Assembly: GCA_026391315.1 (NCBI GenBank)
Contig: JAPLDT010000014.1
Location: 82,976-146,975 of the forward strand
Origin: Bacteroidia bacterium
Lineage (GTDB): Bacteria; Bacteroidota; Bacteroidia; Bacteroidales; Prolixibacteraceae
Length of the DNA: 64,000 nt
Reading direction: 5' to 3'
Shown piece by piece: positions 52,428 through 61,619 of the stretch. Every line of letters begins with the position of its first letter. Position 1 is the stretch's first letter. The translations under genes and the position numbers were made by a program. The notes under the pieces are model-generated. The model saw only the letters and a list, made by a program, of their open reading frames with translations. It did not search any database and was not told the origin of the DNA.

Positions 52428-54842
52428 GTGCGGTTATCTGAAGTTGGTGAAAACAGGACTGTTGTGATATCCAAGGTATTGGGGCATGGTTCTTTTCGAA
52501 GGAGAATCTCAGAAATGGGATTTGTTGCCGGGAAGGAGGTCTCGGTGCTGAAGAATGCCCCATTCAAAGACCCTGTAGAATACCGGTTGATGGGATACAA
52601 TGTTTCCCTGCGACGAGTGGAAGCAGGAATGATTGAGGTGGTCACACCTGAAGAGGCGCTATTGCTGCACCCTCATGTTTATGGTGGCACCATCGATCTG
52701 GAGGAGTTAAAGATCTCAGCCAAAGAAAAAGGGCGCATGATCAGTGTGGCCCTTGTTGGAAATCCCAACTGCGGGAAGACTACATTGTTCAACAGGGTTA
52801 CCAACTCCAAGGAGCATGTTGGCAATTATAGCGGAGTCACGGTAGATGCGACAAAATCTACCCTTGAGAAAAACGGCTATCAAATTGATCTGACCGACCT
52901 CCCCGGCATTTATTCACTCACAAGTTATACACCTGAAGAGCTCTATACGAGAAATTTCATTTTGCTGGAGATGCCTGATATCGTAGTCAATGTGGTGGAT
53001 GCATCCAATCTCGAGCGCAATCTTTTCCTGACTACACAGCTGATCGATATGGACATCAAGGTGGTGATTGCCCTGAACATGTTCGATGATCTGCAGGCAA
53101 GTGGTTCTAAGTTAAAGATTAAAAAACTTAGCAAACTTACCGGTATACCGATTATTCCGACCACGGCTAGCAGTGGAGAGGGACTGGAAAATCTTATCAA
53201 TGAGTTGATTGAAGTATATGAGGACAGGGATCCTATTGTAAGGCACATTCACATCCACTACGGTGAGGAGATGGAGAAATCAATTGATCTCATCCGCAAA
53301 GAGATCAAAAAAGATAAACCTCTTACCGCGACATATTCTTCCCGTTATCTTTCAATCCGATTGATAGGTAAGGATCCTGAGGCTTTGAAGGTTCTGGAAT
53401 CATCTTCCAATTATCAATCAATCAAAGAGATCACGGAGCATGAGATTGTTCGGCTCGAATCGCGACTCTGCGACGAGAGCTCACAACTCATTACAGATGC
53501 CAAATATGGATTCATTGCCGGGGCACTGAAAGAGTGTTACCAGCCCGGAGTAATGAACAGAGCCATCACTACCGAGAAGATAGACAAGGTCATGACCGGC
53601 AAATATATCGGTTTCCCCCTTTTTCTAGCTTTAATGTTTCTTACTTTTTATGCCACATTCGCCCTTGGAACGCTTCCAACCGAATGGATCATGAAGGGGG
53701 TCATCTGGATTTCAGATGGTCTGGCCTTGTTGATTGGCAATGGCATGCTGAAAGATCTGTTGATCGATGGAGTTATCAGGGGATTGGGAAGTGTGATCGT
53801 TTTTATGCCAAACATACTGATTCTCTTTTTCTTCATTTCGCTGATGGAGGATACCGGTTACATGGCCCGGGCCGCCTTTATCATGGACAAGCTGATGCAC
53901 AAGATGGGACTTCACGGTCGCTCATTTATCCCCATGGTGATGGGATTCGGCTGCAATGTTCCGGCCATTATGGCGACCCGAACCATCCGAAACCGCGGCG
54001 ACAGGCTTCTTACCATGATGATTATACCGTTTATGTCCTGCTCTGCCAGGTTGCCGGTATATGTGGTATTGATCTCTGCTTTTTTTCCTCACTATCCGGC
54101 TCTGGTATTTATCGGGATTTATCTTCTTGGTATCGCAGTTGCCATCCTGTTTTCCAAACTATTGAACAAGACTGTGTTCAAGCGAAAAGAGACACCTTTT
54201 GTGATGGAATTGCCTCCCTACCGGATGCCGGTGATGAAAAATTCGCTGTTGCATATGTGGGACAAGGCCAGTCAATACCTGAAAAAAATTGGCGGAACGA
54301 TTTTGGTAGCAGTGGTGCTGATCTGGGCACTTGAATATTTTCCCAGAAGTGCGAAGGATACGATTGTTTCACCTTCATCCACTACCGTGAATGCCCCGGC
54401 ACCAAAGGTTTCGCATATGGAGCAATCCTATTTGGGAAGAATCGGCCATGCAATTGAACCAGTGATTCGTCCGCTTGGATTCGACTGGAGAATGGGAGTT
54501 TCATTGATAGCAGGCATTCCTGCCAAGGAAATCGTAATTGGTACCATGGCAGTCCTTTACGGCGCTGAGAACGACCAGCACAAGAATGAGCTGCTGCAAA
54601 CACGACTCCAGAATCAGCGGTATGAAACAGGACCCCAAACGGGAGAACCAGTCTTTAACCAGGCAGTTGCATTGGCATTTCTGGTCTTTGTACTGCTCTA
54701 TTTCCCCTGCATCGCTGTGATTGCATCGATCAAACGCGAATCGGGAAGCTGGAAATATGCCCTATTCACGGTTGTCTATACCACGGCAGCAGCCTGGATC
54801 GGAGCTTTCCTGACCTATCACATCGCTTTGTTCTTCATTTAA
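52428..54842 (+). CDS. feoB: FeoA-FeoB fusion, ferrous iron transporter
   Basis: An 804-residue fusion. Residues 1-~75 are FeoA (SH3-like: LSEVGENRTVVISKVLGHG, EYRLMGYNVSLRRVEAGMI). From ~105 the G-domain of FeoB follows: G1 GNPNCGKTT (111-119), G2-region GNYSGVTVDAT, G3 DLPG (157-160), G4 NMFD (217-220). The inner-membrane core has two Gate-like segments (ARAAFIMDKLMHKMGLHGRSFIP; GFGCNVPAIMATRT; a later MGVSLIAGIPAKEIVIGT). It imports Fe2+, which is plentiful without oxygen. The start is a GTG. The Cys-rich gene 8 bp downstream is its usual companion. Confidence 0.95.
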   Translation: MRLSEVGENRTVVISKVLGHGSFRRRISEMGFVAGKEVSVLKNAPFKDPVEYRLMGYNVSLRRVEAGMIEVVTPEEALLLHPHVYGGTIDLEELKISAKEKGRMISVALVGNPNCGKTTLFNRVTNSKEHVGNYSGVTVDATKSTLEKNGYQIDLTDLPGIYSLTSYTPEELYTRNFILLEMPDIVVNVVDASNLERNLFLTTQLIDMDIKVVIALNMFDDLQASGSKLKIKKLSKLTGIPIIPTTASSGEGLENLINELIEVYEDRDPIVRHIHIHYGEEMEKSIDLIRKEIKKDKPLTATYSSRYLSIRLIGKDPEALKVLESSSNYQSIKEITEHEIVRLESRLCDESSQLITDAKYGFIAGALKECYQPGVMNRAITTEKIDKVMTGKYIGFPLFLALMFLTFYATFALGTLPTEWIMKGVIWISDGLALLIGNGMLKDLLIDGVIRGLGSVIVFMPNILILFFFISLMEDTGYMARAAFIMDKLMHKMGLHGRSFIPMVMGFGCNVPAIMATRTIRNRGDRLLTMMIIPFMSCSARLPVYVVLISAFFPHYPALVFIGIYLLGIAVAILFSKLLNKTVFKRKETPFVMELPPYRMPVMKNSLLHMWDKASQYLKKIGGTILVAVVLIWALEYFPRSAKDTIVSPSSTTVNAPAPKVSHMEQSYLGRIGHAIEPVIRPLGFDWRMGVSLIAGIPAKEIVIGTMAVLYGAENDQHKNELLQTRLQNQRYETGPQTGEPVFNQAVALAFLVFVLLYFPCIAVIASIKRESGSWKYALFTVVYTTAAAWIGAFLTYHIALFFI

Positions 54843-54850
54843 CCGATAGT

Positions 54851-55006
54851 ATGCAAGAGATCATTGTTTTTATACTTGTTTTGGCGGCGGCGATCCTGGT
54901 AGGATACAAAGCTTATCAATCCATCCGCAATATATCCAAACCTGACCCCTGCGGCGGGTGCGGGAAGTCATGTGAGGGATGCCCTGTGGCACCAAGGAAG
55001 AAATGA
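54851..55006 (+). CDS. FeoB-associated Cys-rich membrane protein
   Basis: A 51-residue protein: one membrane helix (3-19, IIVFILVLAAAILVGY) and a cytoplasmic tail with four cysteines, PCGGCGKSCEGCP (C34, C37, C41, C44). Such small proteins regularly follow feoB and may bind metal or an iron-sulfur cluster. It starts 8 bp after feoAB stops and shares its transcript. Confidence 0.88.
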   Translation: MQEIIVFILVLAAAILVGYKAYQSIRNISKPDPCGGCGKSCEGCPVAPRKK

Positions 55007-55227
55007 CGGAGACGAATAGGACGACTAGGACGACTGGGACGACTTGGATGACGGAGAGGACTGGGGGACTGGGAGAGTGGTTTTCACAGCAATTCAAAGG
55101 ATACTTGAACAATGAAGCGGGGAAACGGTGAAATTGATATTTCCTTTCATCTGTGTAATTTGTGTAATCTGTGGTAAGGCCGGGGTTATTGGATTTTCAC
55201 ATTTTCACATTTCCCAATTTTCACATT
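55007..55227. repeat. Low-complexity spacer with ACGACTGGG iterations
   Basis: A run of ACGACTAGG/ACGACTGGG/ACGACTTGG 9-mers (55018-55050) is followed by CTGTGTAATTTGTGTAATCTGTGG words (55151-55175) and the ATTTTCACATTTCCCAATT block (55193-55227) that recurs at 56740-56767 and 61524-61619. No gene is present. Confidence 0.65.
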
Positions 55228-55238
55228 AATTTAGCGCA

Positions 55239-56495
55239 ATGAAGAAAATCTTTTCCAACGAGGCTTTTGAGGTGATGCATATCCGGAATTTCCGGCTATT
55301 TATGGCTTACCGTTTCCTGATGACTTCGGCAACGCTGATGCAGTCGGTTGTGGTGGGATGGTTGTTGTACAACATCACCAAAAGCGTGCTTTCGCTTGGA
55401 ATGATTGGACTCACGGAAGTAATTCCGCAAGTGGGCATTGCACTTTTTGCCGGCCATTTTGTTGATATCTGGGACCGGAAGAGAATTATCTTTTACACCA
55501 CTTTTCTGCTGTTGCTGGGTTCCCTGATCCTGGCAGTTTACAGCTTGCCATCCTACGATTTTCATCAACTGCTTGGCGTTTGGCCAATCTATCTGACCAT
55601 TTTTCTCACCGGGCTCAGCCGCGGGATTCTGATGCCAGCCAATACTGCCCTGCTGGGGCAACTGGTGCCCCGGCGTTTGCTTACCGGTGCAGCAACCTGG
55701 AGCAGCACCACCTGGCAGGTTGGAGCAGTCACAGGGCCGGCATTGGGTGGATTGGTCTATGGTTTTTTTGGTGTACTTCCGGCCCTTTCCCTGGTTTTCT
55801 TCTTCTATCTGAGCTGTACGCTGTTGTTGCTGTTTATTAAAAGTCCGGGTAAAGTGGTCGTACCTGAAGGCAGCACAGAGGGCATCTTTGCCAGGATGAA
55901 GGAGGGTATTCACTATGTTTTCAACAACCAAATACTTTTGGGTGCATTTACACTGGATATGTTTGCCGTGCTTTTCGGTGGGGCAGTGGCGATGCTGCCG
56001 GTTTTCGCTTCTGACATTCTCAAAGTCGGCCCCGAAGGGTTAGGTATCCTCCGTGCTTGTCCGGCGATAGGCGCAATACTTATGTCTATTGTACTAACGT
56101 TTAACCCGCCTGTCAAAAATTCGGGTAAGTTGCTGCTTTATTCTGTCTTTGGATTTGGTATTAGTATGATCGTCTTCGCATTGTCGAAGAATTTTTATCT
56201 TTCCGCATTCGTTCTTTTCCTGAGTGGCGTGTTCGATGATGTTAGTGTTGTGATTCGTGCAAGTATCCTGCAGATCTTCACCTCCGATGAGATGAAGGGG
56301 CGTGTGGCAGCGGTAAACAGCATATTTATTGGTTCCTCCAACGAGCTTGGTGCCTTCGAATCGGGAGTTACTGCAGGACTGATGGGGTTGGTCCCTTCTG
56401 TAATCTTTGGCGGAGCGATGACATTGTTGGTCGTGGCATTCGCAGCTGTCAAATCTCCGACGTTGCGAAATTTGAAACTAAAAGCTAATTCATAG
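55239..56495 (+). CDS. MFS transporter (EntS-like)
   Basis: A 418-residue inner-membrane exporter with twelve predicted helices. It matches the MFS_3/EntS group: a short N-terminal AFEVMHIRNFRLFMAYRF, then GWLLYNITKSVLSLGMIGL, FAGHFVDIWDRKRI (the family's D-R-K/R loop), an SRGILMPANTALLGQLVPRR helix, and the FNNQILLGAFTLDMFAVLFGG start of the second half. Group members export siderophores or other small molecules, which would suit the neighbouring iron importer, but the 232-bp gap gives no direct operon evidence. Confidence 0.85.
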   Translation: MKKIFSNEAFEVMHIRNFRLFMAYRFLMTSATLMQSVVVGWLLYNITKSVLSLGMIGLTEVIPQVGIALFAGHFVDIWDRKRIIFYTTFLLLLGSLILAVYSLPSYDFHQLLGVWPIYLTIFLTGLSRGILMPANTALLGQLVPRRLLTGAATWSSTTWQVGAVTGPALGGLVYGFFGVLPALSLVFFFYLSCTLLLLFIKSPGKVVVPEGSTEGIFARMKEGIHYVFNNQILLGAFTLDMFAVLFGGAVAMLPVFASDILKVGPEGLGILRACPAIGAILMSIVLTFNPPVKNSGKLLLYSVFGFGISMIVFALSKNFYLSAFVLFLSGVFDDVSVVIRASILQIFTSDEMKGRVAAVNSIFIGSSNELGAFESGVTAGLMGLVPSVIFGGAMTLLVVAFAAVKSPTLRNLKLKANS

Positions 56496-56502
56496 GATTA
56501 TT

Positions 56503-56686
56503 TTTGCCCGTCAGGGCATTAATATCAATAGAAATATGTGTTTAGAAGTTCCCCTTTTTCCCGTCAGGGAATAAACTAAACGGATTGGACTCAAGTTATT
56601 GTACAACAATATGGTCAATCCCCTACCGGGGAATAAAAAGCTCCAGAATCTCTTTTTCTATTGACATTAATGCCCTGACGGGCAAA
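56503..56686. repeat. GCCCGTCAGGGCATTAAT inverted repeat
   Basis: The left arm 56503-56534 (TTTGCCCGTCAGGGCATTAA onwards) matches the complement of the right arm 56655-56686 at 31 of 32 positions. Between them are TTCCCCTTTTTCCCGTCAGGGAATAAAC-like words and AATCCCCTACCGGGGAATA. The same parts occur at 24421-24588. A copy of the CATTTTCACATTTCCCAATT block is at 56740-56767. There is no ORF. Confidence 0.8.
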
Positions 56687-56774
56687 TTATTTAGTGGGAG
56701 GGGTAATTTAGCAATGTGGAACTGTGGAAATTACAACAGCATTTTCACATTTCCCAATTTCCACATTGTTAAGG

Positions 56775-57935
56775 CTAGAGCTGTAATGTCAATACTTCCG
56801 CAATCTGCTCAATAGTAAGATCTCCCTTCTCTCCAATCCCTTTGATTCCCCTGTCGGTGAAGCGTTGGCAAACTACGGGAATAAAATCAGCTCCGATGTT
56901 GTAGGCTGAAAGTTTTGTCGGGATACCGAATGATTCGAAGAAGGTTACTGTTTTTTGGATGGTATGTTGAATTCTCTCATTGACAGTTCCTTCCCTTACT
57001 CCCCAAACCCGTTCGCCATACTGTAACAATTTCTCGCGTTTGCTTTCCTTTTTCACCTGCATAATTCCCGGCAAAACGATGGCCAGGGTACGGGCATGGT
57101 CGATGTCGTGAAATGCGGTGAGTTCATGACCTATCGTGTGGGTAGCCCAATCTTGTGGAACCCCGACGCCAATGAGACCATTCAAGGCCATGGTGGCAGC
57201 CCACATAAAGTTGGCTGCGGCATCGTAATCACTGCGGTTGGCCAGGACTTTGGGTCCTTCTTCGATCAAGGTTACGAGAATGGATTCTGCGAATCGATCC
57301 TGGATGGGCGAGTCTACCGGGTAGGTAAGATATTGTTCCATGACATGGACGAATGCGTCGACCACCCCATTGGCCACCTGTTTCTCCGGCAGGGAATATA
57401 CCACGGTTGGGTCAAGAATAGAGAAGAGCGGCAATACCGCATTCGCGTTGAAGGCCAGTTTCTCCTGCGTTGAAAGACGTGTTACCACCGAGTTGCCGTT
57501 CATTTCGGAACCTGTAGCAGGAAGGGTCATTACGCTACCCAACGGAATGGCTTTGGTGACAACCAGCTTTCTGTTGGTGAGGAAATTCCAGGGATCTCCC
57601 TCTTCCCACAAGGCGGCCGCGGCGATAAATTTTACGCCATCAAGTACTGAACCACCGCCAACTGCCAGGATGAAACCGATTTTTTCATTTTTGACTATTT
57701 CAACGGCTTTCATCAGTGTTTCATACCTTGGATTTGGTTCGATTCCACCAAATTCGATCAGATCCAATCCCGGCAGGGCTGCTTTTACCTGATCGTAAAC
57801 GCCGTTTTTGAAGATACTGCCACCGCCATATGCGAGCATGATTTTAGTACCGGTAGGTACCAAATGACTCAATTTCTTGATTTGACCTTGGCCGAAGACA
57901 ATATTGACCGGATTGAAGAATTCAAAATTTTGCAT
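56775..57935 (-). CDS. Iron-containing alcohol dehydrogenase (YqhD/BdhA-like)
   Basis: A 386-residue enzyme of group III alcohol dehydrogenases that reduces aldehydes with NAD(P)H. The nucleotide site has AYGGGSIFKNG and ILAVGGGSVLDGVKF. Metal ligands are an Asp in GVVDAFVHVMEQY with its His, and the later His residues in HTIGHELTAFHDIDHARTLAIVLP. Length and pattern match YqhD and clostridial butanol dehydrogenases. In an anaerobe it would regenerate NAD(P)+ by alcohol formation. It lies 360 bp downstream of the epimerase gene; a repeat fills much of the gap. Confidence 0.93.
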   Translation of the reverse strand: MQNFEFFNPVNIVFGQGQIKKLSHLVPTGTKIMLAYGGGSIFKNGVYDQVKAALPGLDLIEFGGIEPNPRYETLMKAVEIVKNEKIGFILAVGGGSVLDGVKFIAAAALWEEGDPWNFLTNRKLVVTKAIPLGSVMTLPATGSEMNGNSVVTRLSTQEKLAFNANAVLPLFSILDPTVVYSLPEKQVANGVVDAFVHVMEQYLTYPVDSPIQDRFAESILVTLIEEGPKVLANRSDYDAAANFMWAATMALNGLIGVGVPQDWATHTIGHELTAFHDIDHARTLAIVLPGIMQVKKESKREKLLQYGERVWGVREGTVNERIQHTIQKTVTFFESFGIPTKLSAYNIGADFIPVVCQRFTDRGIKGIGEKGDLTIEQIAEVLTLQL

Positions 57936-58129
57936 GGAATGGAGTTTTTGTTATGTAAGTGGTTATTATACAGATTAATACAAATTAGAAGAGAAAAGAT
58001 TGTTAGTCCTTGCAATTTAATTCAAAGCAACAGAAAAAATATCATTTGCGCTTAATATCAACAAATTTATTAATAAAAAGCCATTGAAATAGCAGTTGTA
58101 TTTGTAATTGATAAAAGGGCTATTTTTTC

Positions 58130-58268
58130 TCATTCATTGCCGTTGGCTTCAGCCAACGGAGAGATAAAAGAAATGACAAACTGGCTTTAGCCAAATAATT
58201 ATTGGGTTGGCTAAAGCCTGGACGTGTCTTCCATTTGCCCGTTGGCTGAAGCCAACGGCAATGAATGA
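58130..58268. repeat. Perfect inverted repeat TCATTCATTGCCGTTGGCTT...
   Basis: The 30-bp left arm (58130-58159) is identical to the complement of the right arm (58239-58268). Inside, GGCTTTAGCCAA (58183-58194) faces TTGGCTAAAGCC (58207-58218). Each arm also contains its own palindrome, CCGTTGGCTTCAGCCAACGG. No transposase lies within. The right end is 28 bp from the stop of the ribulose-phosphate epimerase gene, whose normal C-terminus is missing. Confidence 0.85.
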
Positions 58269-58295
58269 ATCCCATTAAAATGGACTAAGTTGAGA

Positions 58296-58955
58296 TCAAT
58301 CAAAAAAATAGCGATCAAGGATTTTTTTTTCTACGGGATTCACTGTGTTCAGCTGACGGGTACGGTAGGCCATCCGTGCCACTTTTTCAAGTACAACGGT
58401 ATGGTCGAATGCATTTTGAACCTCTTTCCCCCAACAGAAAGGGCCATGACCGCAGACCAAAACTCCAGGAATGCGCATTGGATCCAGGGAGGATGCCTTG
58501 AAAGTTTCTACAATGATTTTACCTGTTTCTGTTTCGATATCTCCCTCCATTTGCTGCGCAGACAGAGGTTTTGTGCATGGAATCTCGCCGTTAAAAAAAT
58601 TGGCATGGGTAATACCAAGAGGTGGGATTCCCAGACCTGCCTGGGCCCAGCAGCTGGCATATTCGGAATGGGAATGCATGATAGAGCCAATCAAAGGGAA
58701 ATTCTTGTACAATACAAGATGGGTGTTGGTGTCGGAAGATGGTTTTAGATCGCCTGATACAATCTTGCCATTCAGATCGACTACCACCATATCTCCGGGT
58801 ACCATCTCATCGTAGGAAATACCTGACGGCTTAATGACAACCAATCCGGTTTTGCGGTCGATGGCGCTCACATTTCCCCAGGTGTAGATCACCAGGCCTT
58901 GCTCCAAAAGTTTCAGGCTCGCTTTGTAAACCTGATGTTTTAAATTCTCAAGCAT
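58296..58955 (-). CDS. L-ribulose-5-phosphate 4-epimerase homologue, catalytic residues missing
   Basis: A 219-residue class II aldolase/AraD-family protein. Metal-site residues match E. coli AraD: Asp75, His94, His96 and His170 (counterparts of D76, H95, H97, H171), with GNVSAIDRKTG and KPSG phosphate-site motifs. Two features are odd. The base/acid Asp of the HAD motif (E. coli D120) is Asn119 here (THANFF). The chain stops at KKILDRYFFD, about ten residues short, without the C-terminal AYYGQ that carries catalytic Tyr229. An interspersed repeat lies just beyond the stop. It may be inactive, altered in reaction, or a decaying gene. Confidence 0.85.
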   Translation of the reverse strand: MLENLKHQVYKASLKLLEQGLVIYTWGNVSAIDRKTGLVVIKPSGISYDEMVPGDMVVVDLNGKIVSGDLKPSSDTNTHLVLYKNFPLIGSIMHSHSEYASCWAQAGLGIPPLGITHANFFNGEIPCTKPLSAQQMEGDIETETGKIIVETFKASSLDPMRIPGVLVCGHGPFCWGKEVQNAFDHTVVLEKVARMAYRTRQLNTVNPVEKKILDRYFFD

Positions 58956-59061
58956 TATTGGTTTGCAGATTTATAATGGCATCAAAAATGCTAATATTAT
59001 TTTAATTTATAAGTAATTCATGCGAATAAATTATAAATCGGTATTGAGAATCAGTTCGGCG

Positions 59062-61461
59062 CTATTCGATGAGCGGTGACTTTGCAACTCTTCGCTCGTC
59101 GCGGTTGTAATGATTGAATTTGTAGGAAACGGAGAAGCGAATAGGGAAATTGTTTTGTATCGTCATCACCTGGTTGAAGCCGGCACCCTGAACATGTTCG
59201 ACTTTTTTGTAAAAGCCCGGAACATCCCTTCCTGATAGCGTAAATGTCAGTTTTCTGTCCAGAAAGGTCTTCCGGATACTTAAACCGGCCATGTAACCTT
59301 GATCGACTTTGCTTTGTGCGGTCATTGCTGGTCCGATGTAGTAAAAATCAAGTTGCAACCTAAAGGTGGGGCTGATGGTAAAATCGGCCGTGGTAACTGA
59401 ATACCATTGCTGATATCTTCTTTGTTGTGCTATCTGTGCAAGCCTGACATCCAGGTGTGAATAGATGAAGTCGAGTTTTTCGCTTATTTGCATCCAATTG
59501 ATGGCAGACCAAATGGCATTGATTTCGAGTCCAAATGTCTTTTCATTACCCATGTTTTCAGTGCGGTTCTGAATAATCTGATCACGGTAGATGGATTGAA
59601 TTACCTCAATTTTGTCGGTAGTATTGTAAAAATAGAGTTCATTTACCAGTGACAGTTTCCGAAAGTTGAGGAGATAATCAATGGCAATTTTGTCTGTAAT
59701 CTCGTTTTTTAGGTCAGGATTTCCCATCATGACATTGTAAAAATTGTACCAGCGTGGCAGAGGATCAAGCTGAATGGTTTTCAACTGATCAGTTCGCCTT
59801 GAGTAATTTAGAAGGATCTCTTGCGTAGAGTCTATTTGGAAGGAGCTGTTCAGTGATGGATAGAGATTAAATTGGTGCAAAGGAAACCTGCTGTCAAAGG
59901 TTTTCATCTCGCGGTTAAGATATTCCGCCCGCAAACCGGCTTTTAGCTCTAATCGTTTGATTTTAAACTGCCAGGTGCCGTATCCTGCCCCGATCATTCC
60001 ATTGAAACGTGTCTCCTGATTGGTCAAAACAGGTGGCGGGGGGTTACTAAGTTCGGATTGATAGCCTTCTTGTTCATTGTTGAAAGAGAGCTGAGCGCCA
60101 AGTTCGAGGGTGCTGGCTTTCCCTGTCGGGGTGGTAAAATCGGCGTTGAATTGATAATTGTTGAATCTTTTGTCAAGGCGGGTTGTCTGCTTCATCGTTT
60201 CTGTTCCAGCCATGTCACTGACCAGGTTCAAATAGTGATCATCGTAATTCAGATTGTTCCAAAGCGCCGAAATTGCAATTAATTTGCCGGGTGTCTTAAA
60301 TTTGTGTTCGTAGGTGACATCCGCACCACTGTAATTACCCTTGCGGTCGTTGTTATCCATGGCAATATTTTGAATGGCCCCGACAAATGCCGCACCACCT
60401 GATTTTACTGTATTCCAGTCACCGTTGTTGGTGGTTTCAAAAGTGCCTGTATGACCGGTAAATGAAATTTTATCATTGCTCGAGGGAAGATAATCAACAC
60501 CGGTTCTGAATGCAGTGTTGATACGGGCCGATCGCTGTAAACCTGTTTGGGTGAAGAGAAACTGGTCGGAAGAGTAATTGGTGACATAATCAACATCTCC
60601 TCTATTTCTCCGTCTGTTGTTGTCAAGGCCAACAAAAAAGCTCAATTTATTGCGCTTGTAATTCAGTAAAAAATCTGAGGTATATCCTCCCAGGTGATCA
60701 ACAGAGGCCAGAACATTTCCGTTGAATCCGTCCAGGGTACTTTTTTTGGTGATCAGATTTATGATACCTCCCGATCCTGAGGCATCATATTTGGCAGATG
60801 GACTGGTTATTAGCTCAATCCGTTTCACTTCGGAGGCAGTAGTATATTCAAGCAAATCGGCGCCTTTCATTGAAGAGGGTTTCCCATTGATGAATACAAG
60901 CAGATTAGGGTTGCCGTGAATCGCAATTTGTCCGTCAGGTTTTTGAGTTACCGAAGGAAGTTTGAATAAAAGATCTAAAGCCGATCCTCCGGTTCCGGAC
61001 ATCTGATTTTCTACGTAGAGAACTCTTTTATCAAGTTGATAGACAGGCTTCCTTGTTTTTGACAAGATGGAAATCTCCTTGAGCGACTGCGATTCTATTT
61101 CCAGGGGAATCGGTTCCAATCGAATTGCACCAGCTTTTTCTGACAATACGATGGGCTGCGATGAGAAATTTTTGAACCCCATAAAGTGGACTGTTACAGT
61201 GTAATTGCCAGTCTTAAGATTGCTGAAATTAAATTCACCTTTGGCATTGGTGGCGGTAACTTGAATGGGAATTGTATCTGGTTGAAGAAAGAGCGAGATA
61301 TTGGCAAATTCGATGGTGGCTTTTGTTTCGGCATCAATTACCCATCCTTTGATAATAGGGGATTTATCAATGGCGAAGGATACTATGTGCAAAAAGTTCA
61401 GGCCAGGCAGAGGTACCAAAAACAAAAGCAGTAATGGAATACCACAAAAAATTCTGCTCAT
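59062..61461 (-). CDS. Outer-membrane beta-barrel family protein (TonB-receptor-like)
   Basis: A ~799-residue protein starting at ATG 61461 (an earlier Met at 61485 adds 8 residues), with a signal peptide. A carboxypeptidase-regulatory-like domain comes first (ATIEFANISLFLQPDTIPIQV, ~35-120), then a plug-like part (QLDKRVLYVENQMSGTGGSALD; GGIINLITKKSTLDGFNGNV) and a large barrel of the outer-membrane beta-barrel family 3 type. No partner lipoprotein is encoded next to it. It may import or anchor an unknown compound. The last residues (RVAKSPLIE) do not end in the typical terminal aromatic residue. Confidence 0.85.
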   Translation of the reverse strand: MSRIFCGIPLLLLFLVPLPGLNFLHIVSFAIDKSPIIKGWVIDAETKATIEFANISLFLQPDTIPIQVTATNAKGEFNFSNLKTGNYTVTVHFMGFKNFSSQPIVLSEKAGAIRLEPIPLEIESQSLKEISILSKTRKPVYQLDKRVLYVENQMSGTGGSALDLLFKLPSVTQKPDGQIAIHGNPNLLVFINGKPSSMKGADLLEYTTASEVKRIELITSPSAKYDASGSGGIINLITKKSTLDGFNGNVLASVDHLGGYTSDFLLNYKRNKLSFFVGLDNNRRRNRGDVDYVTNYSSDQFLFTQTGLQRSARINTAFRTGVDYLPSSNDKISFTGHTGTFETTNNGDWNTVKSGGAAFVGAIQNIAMDNNDRKGNYSGADVTYEHKFKTPGKLIAISALWNNLNYDDHYLNLVSDMAGTETMKQTTRLDKRFNNYQFNADFTTPTGKASTLELGAQLSFNNEQEGYQSELSNPPPPVLTNQETRFNGMIGAGYGTWQFKIKRLELKAGLRAEYLNREMKTFDSRFPLHQFNLYPSLNSSFQIDSTQEILLNYSRRTDQLKTIQLDPLPRWYNFYNVMMGNPDLKNEITDKIAIDYLLNFRKLSLVNELYFYNTTDKIEVIQSIYRDQIIQNRTENMGNEKTFGLEINAIWSAINWMQISEKLDFIYSHLDVRLAQIAQQRRYQQWYSVTTADFTISPTFRLQLDFYYIGPAMTAQSKVDQGYMAGLSIRKTFLDRKLTFTLSGRDVPGFYKKVEHVQGAGFNQVMTIQNNFPIRFSVSYKFNHYNRDERRVAKSPLIE

Positions 61462-61523
61462 AAAAAACAGAATAATAATTAACAAAAATTAATACTTATT
61501 CTACAAATATAACATAAAATTAT

Positions 61524-61619
61524 TAAAATGTGAAAATTGGGAAATGTGAAAATGTGACCCTTCGACTTCGCTCAGGGACCGTGGCGATCATTTCCTCATT
61601 TCCCAATTTTCACATTTTA
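61524..61619. repeat. Inverted repeat TAAAATGTGAAAATTGGGAA... around a CCCTGAGC palindrome
   Basis: The 23-bp left arm (61524-61546) is exactly complementary to the right arm (61597-61619). Between them is CCCTTCGACTTCGCTCAGGG (61558-61577), itself near-palindromic. The right arm supplies the stop codon of tryptophanase (61617-61619), so the repeat has merged with the gene's end. It could fold as a hairpin in the tnaA transcript. Confidence 0.8.

Noticed and set aside
53534..54334. Long frame inside feoB in another reading frame
   Set aside because: It is a shadow of the FeoB membrane core, with no domain of its own.
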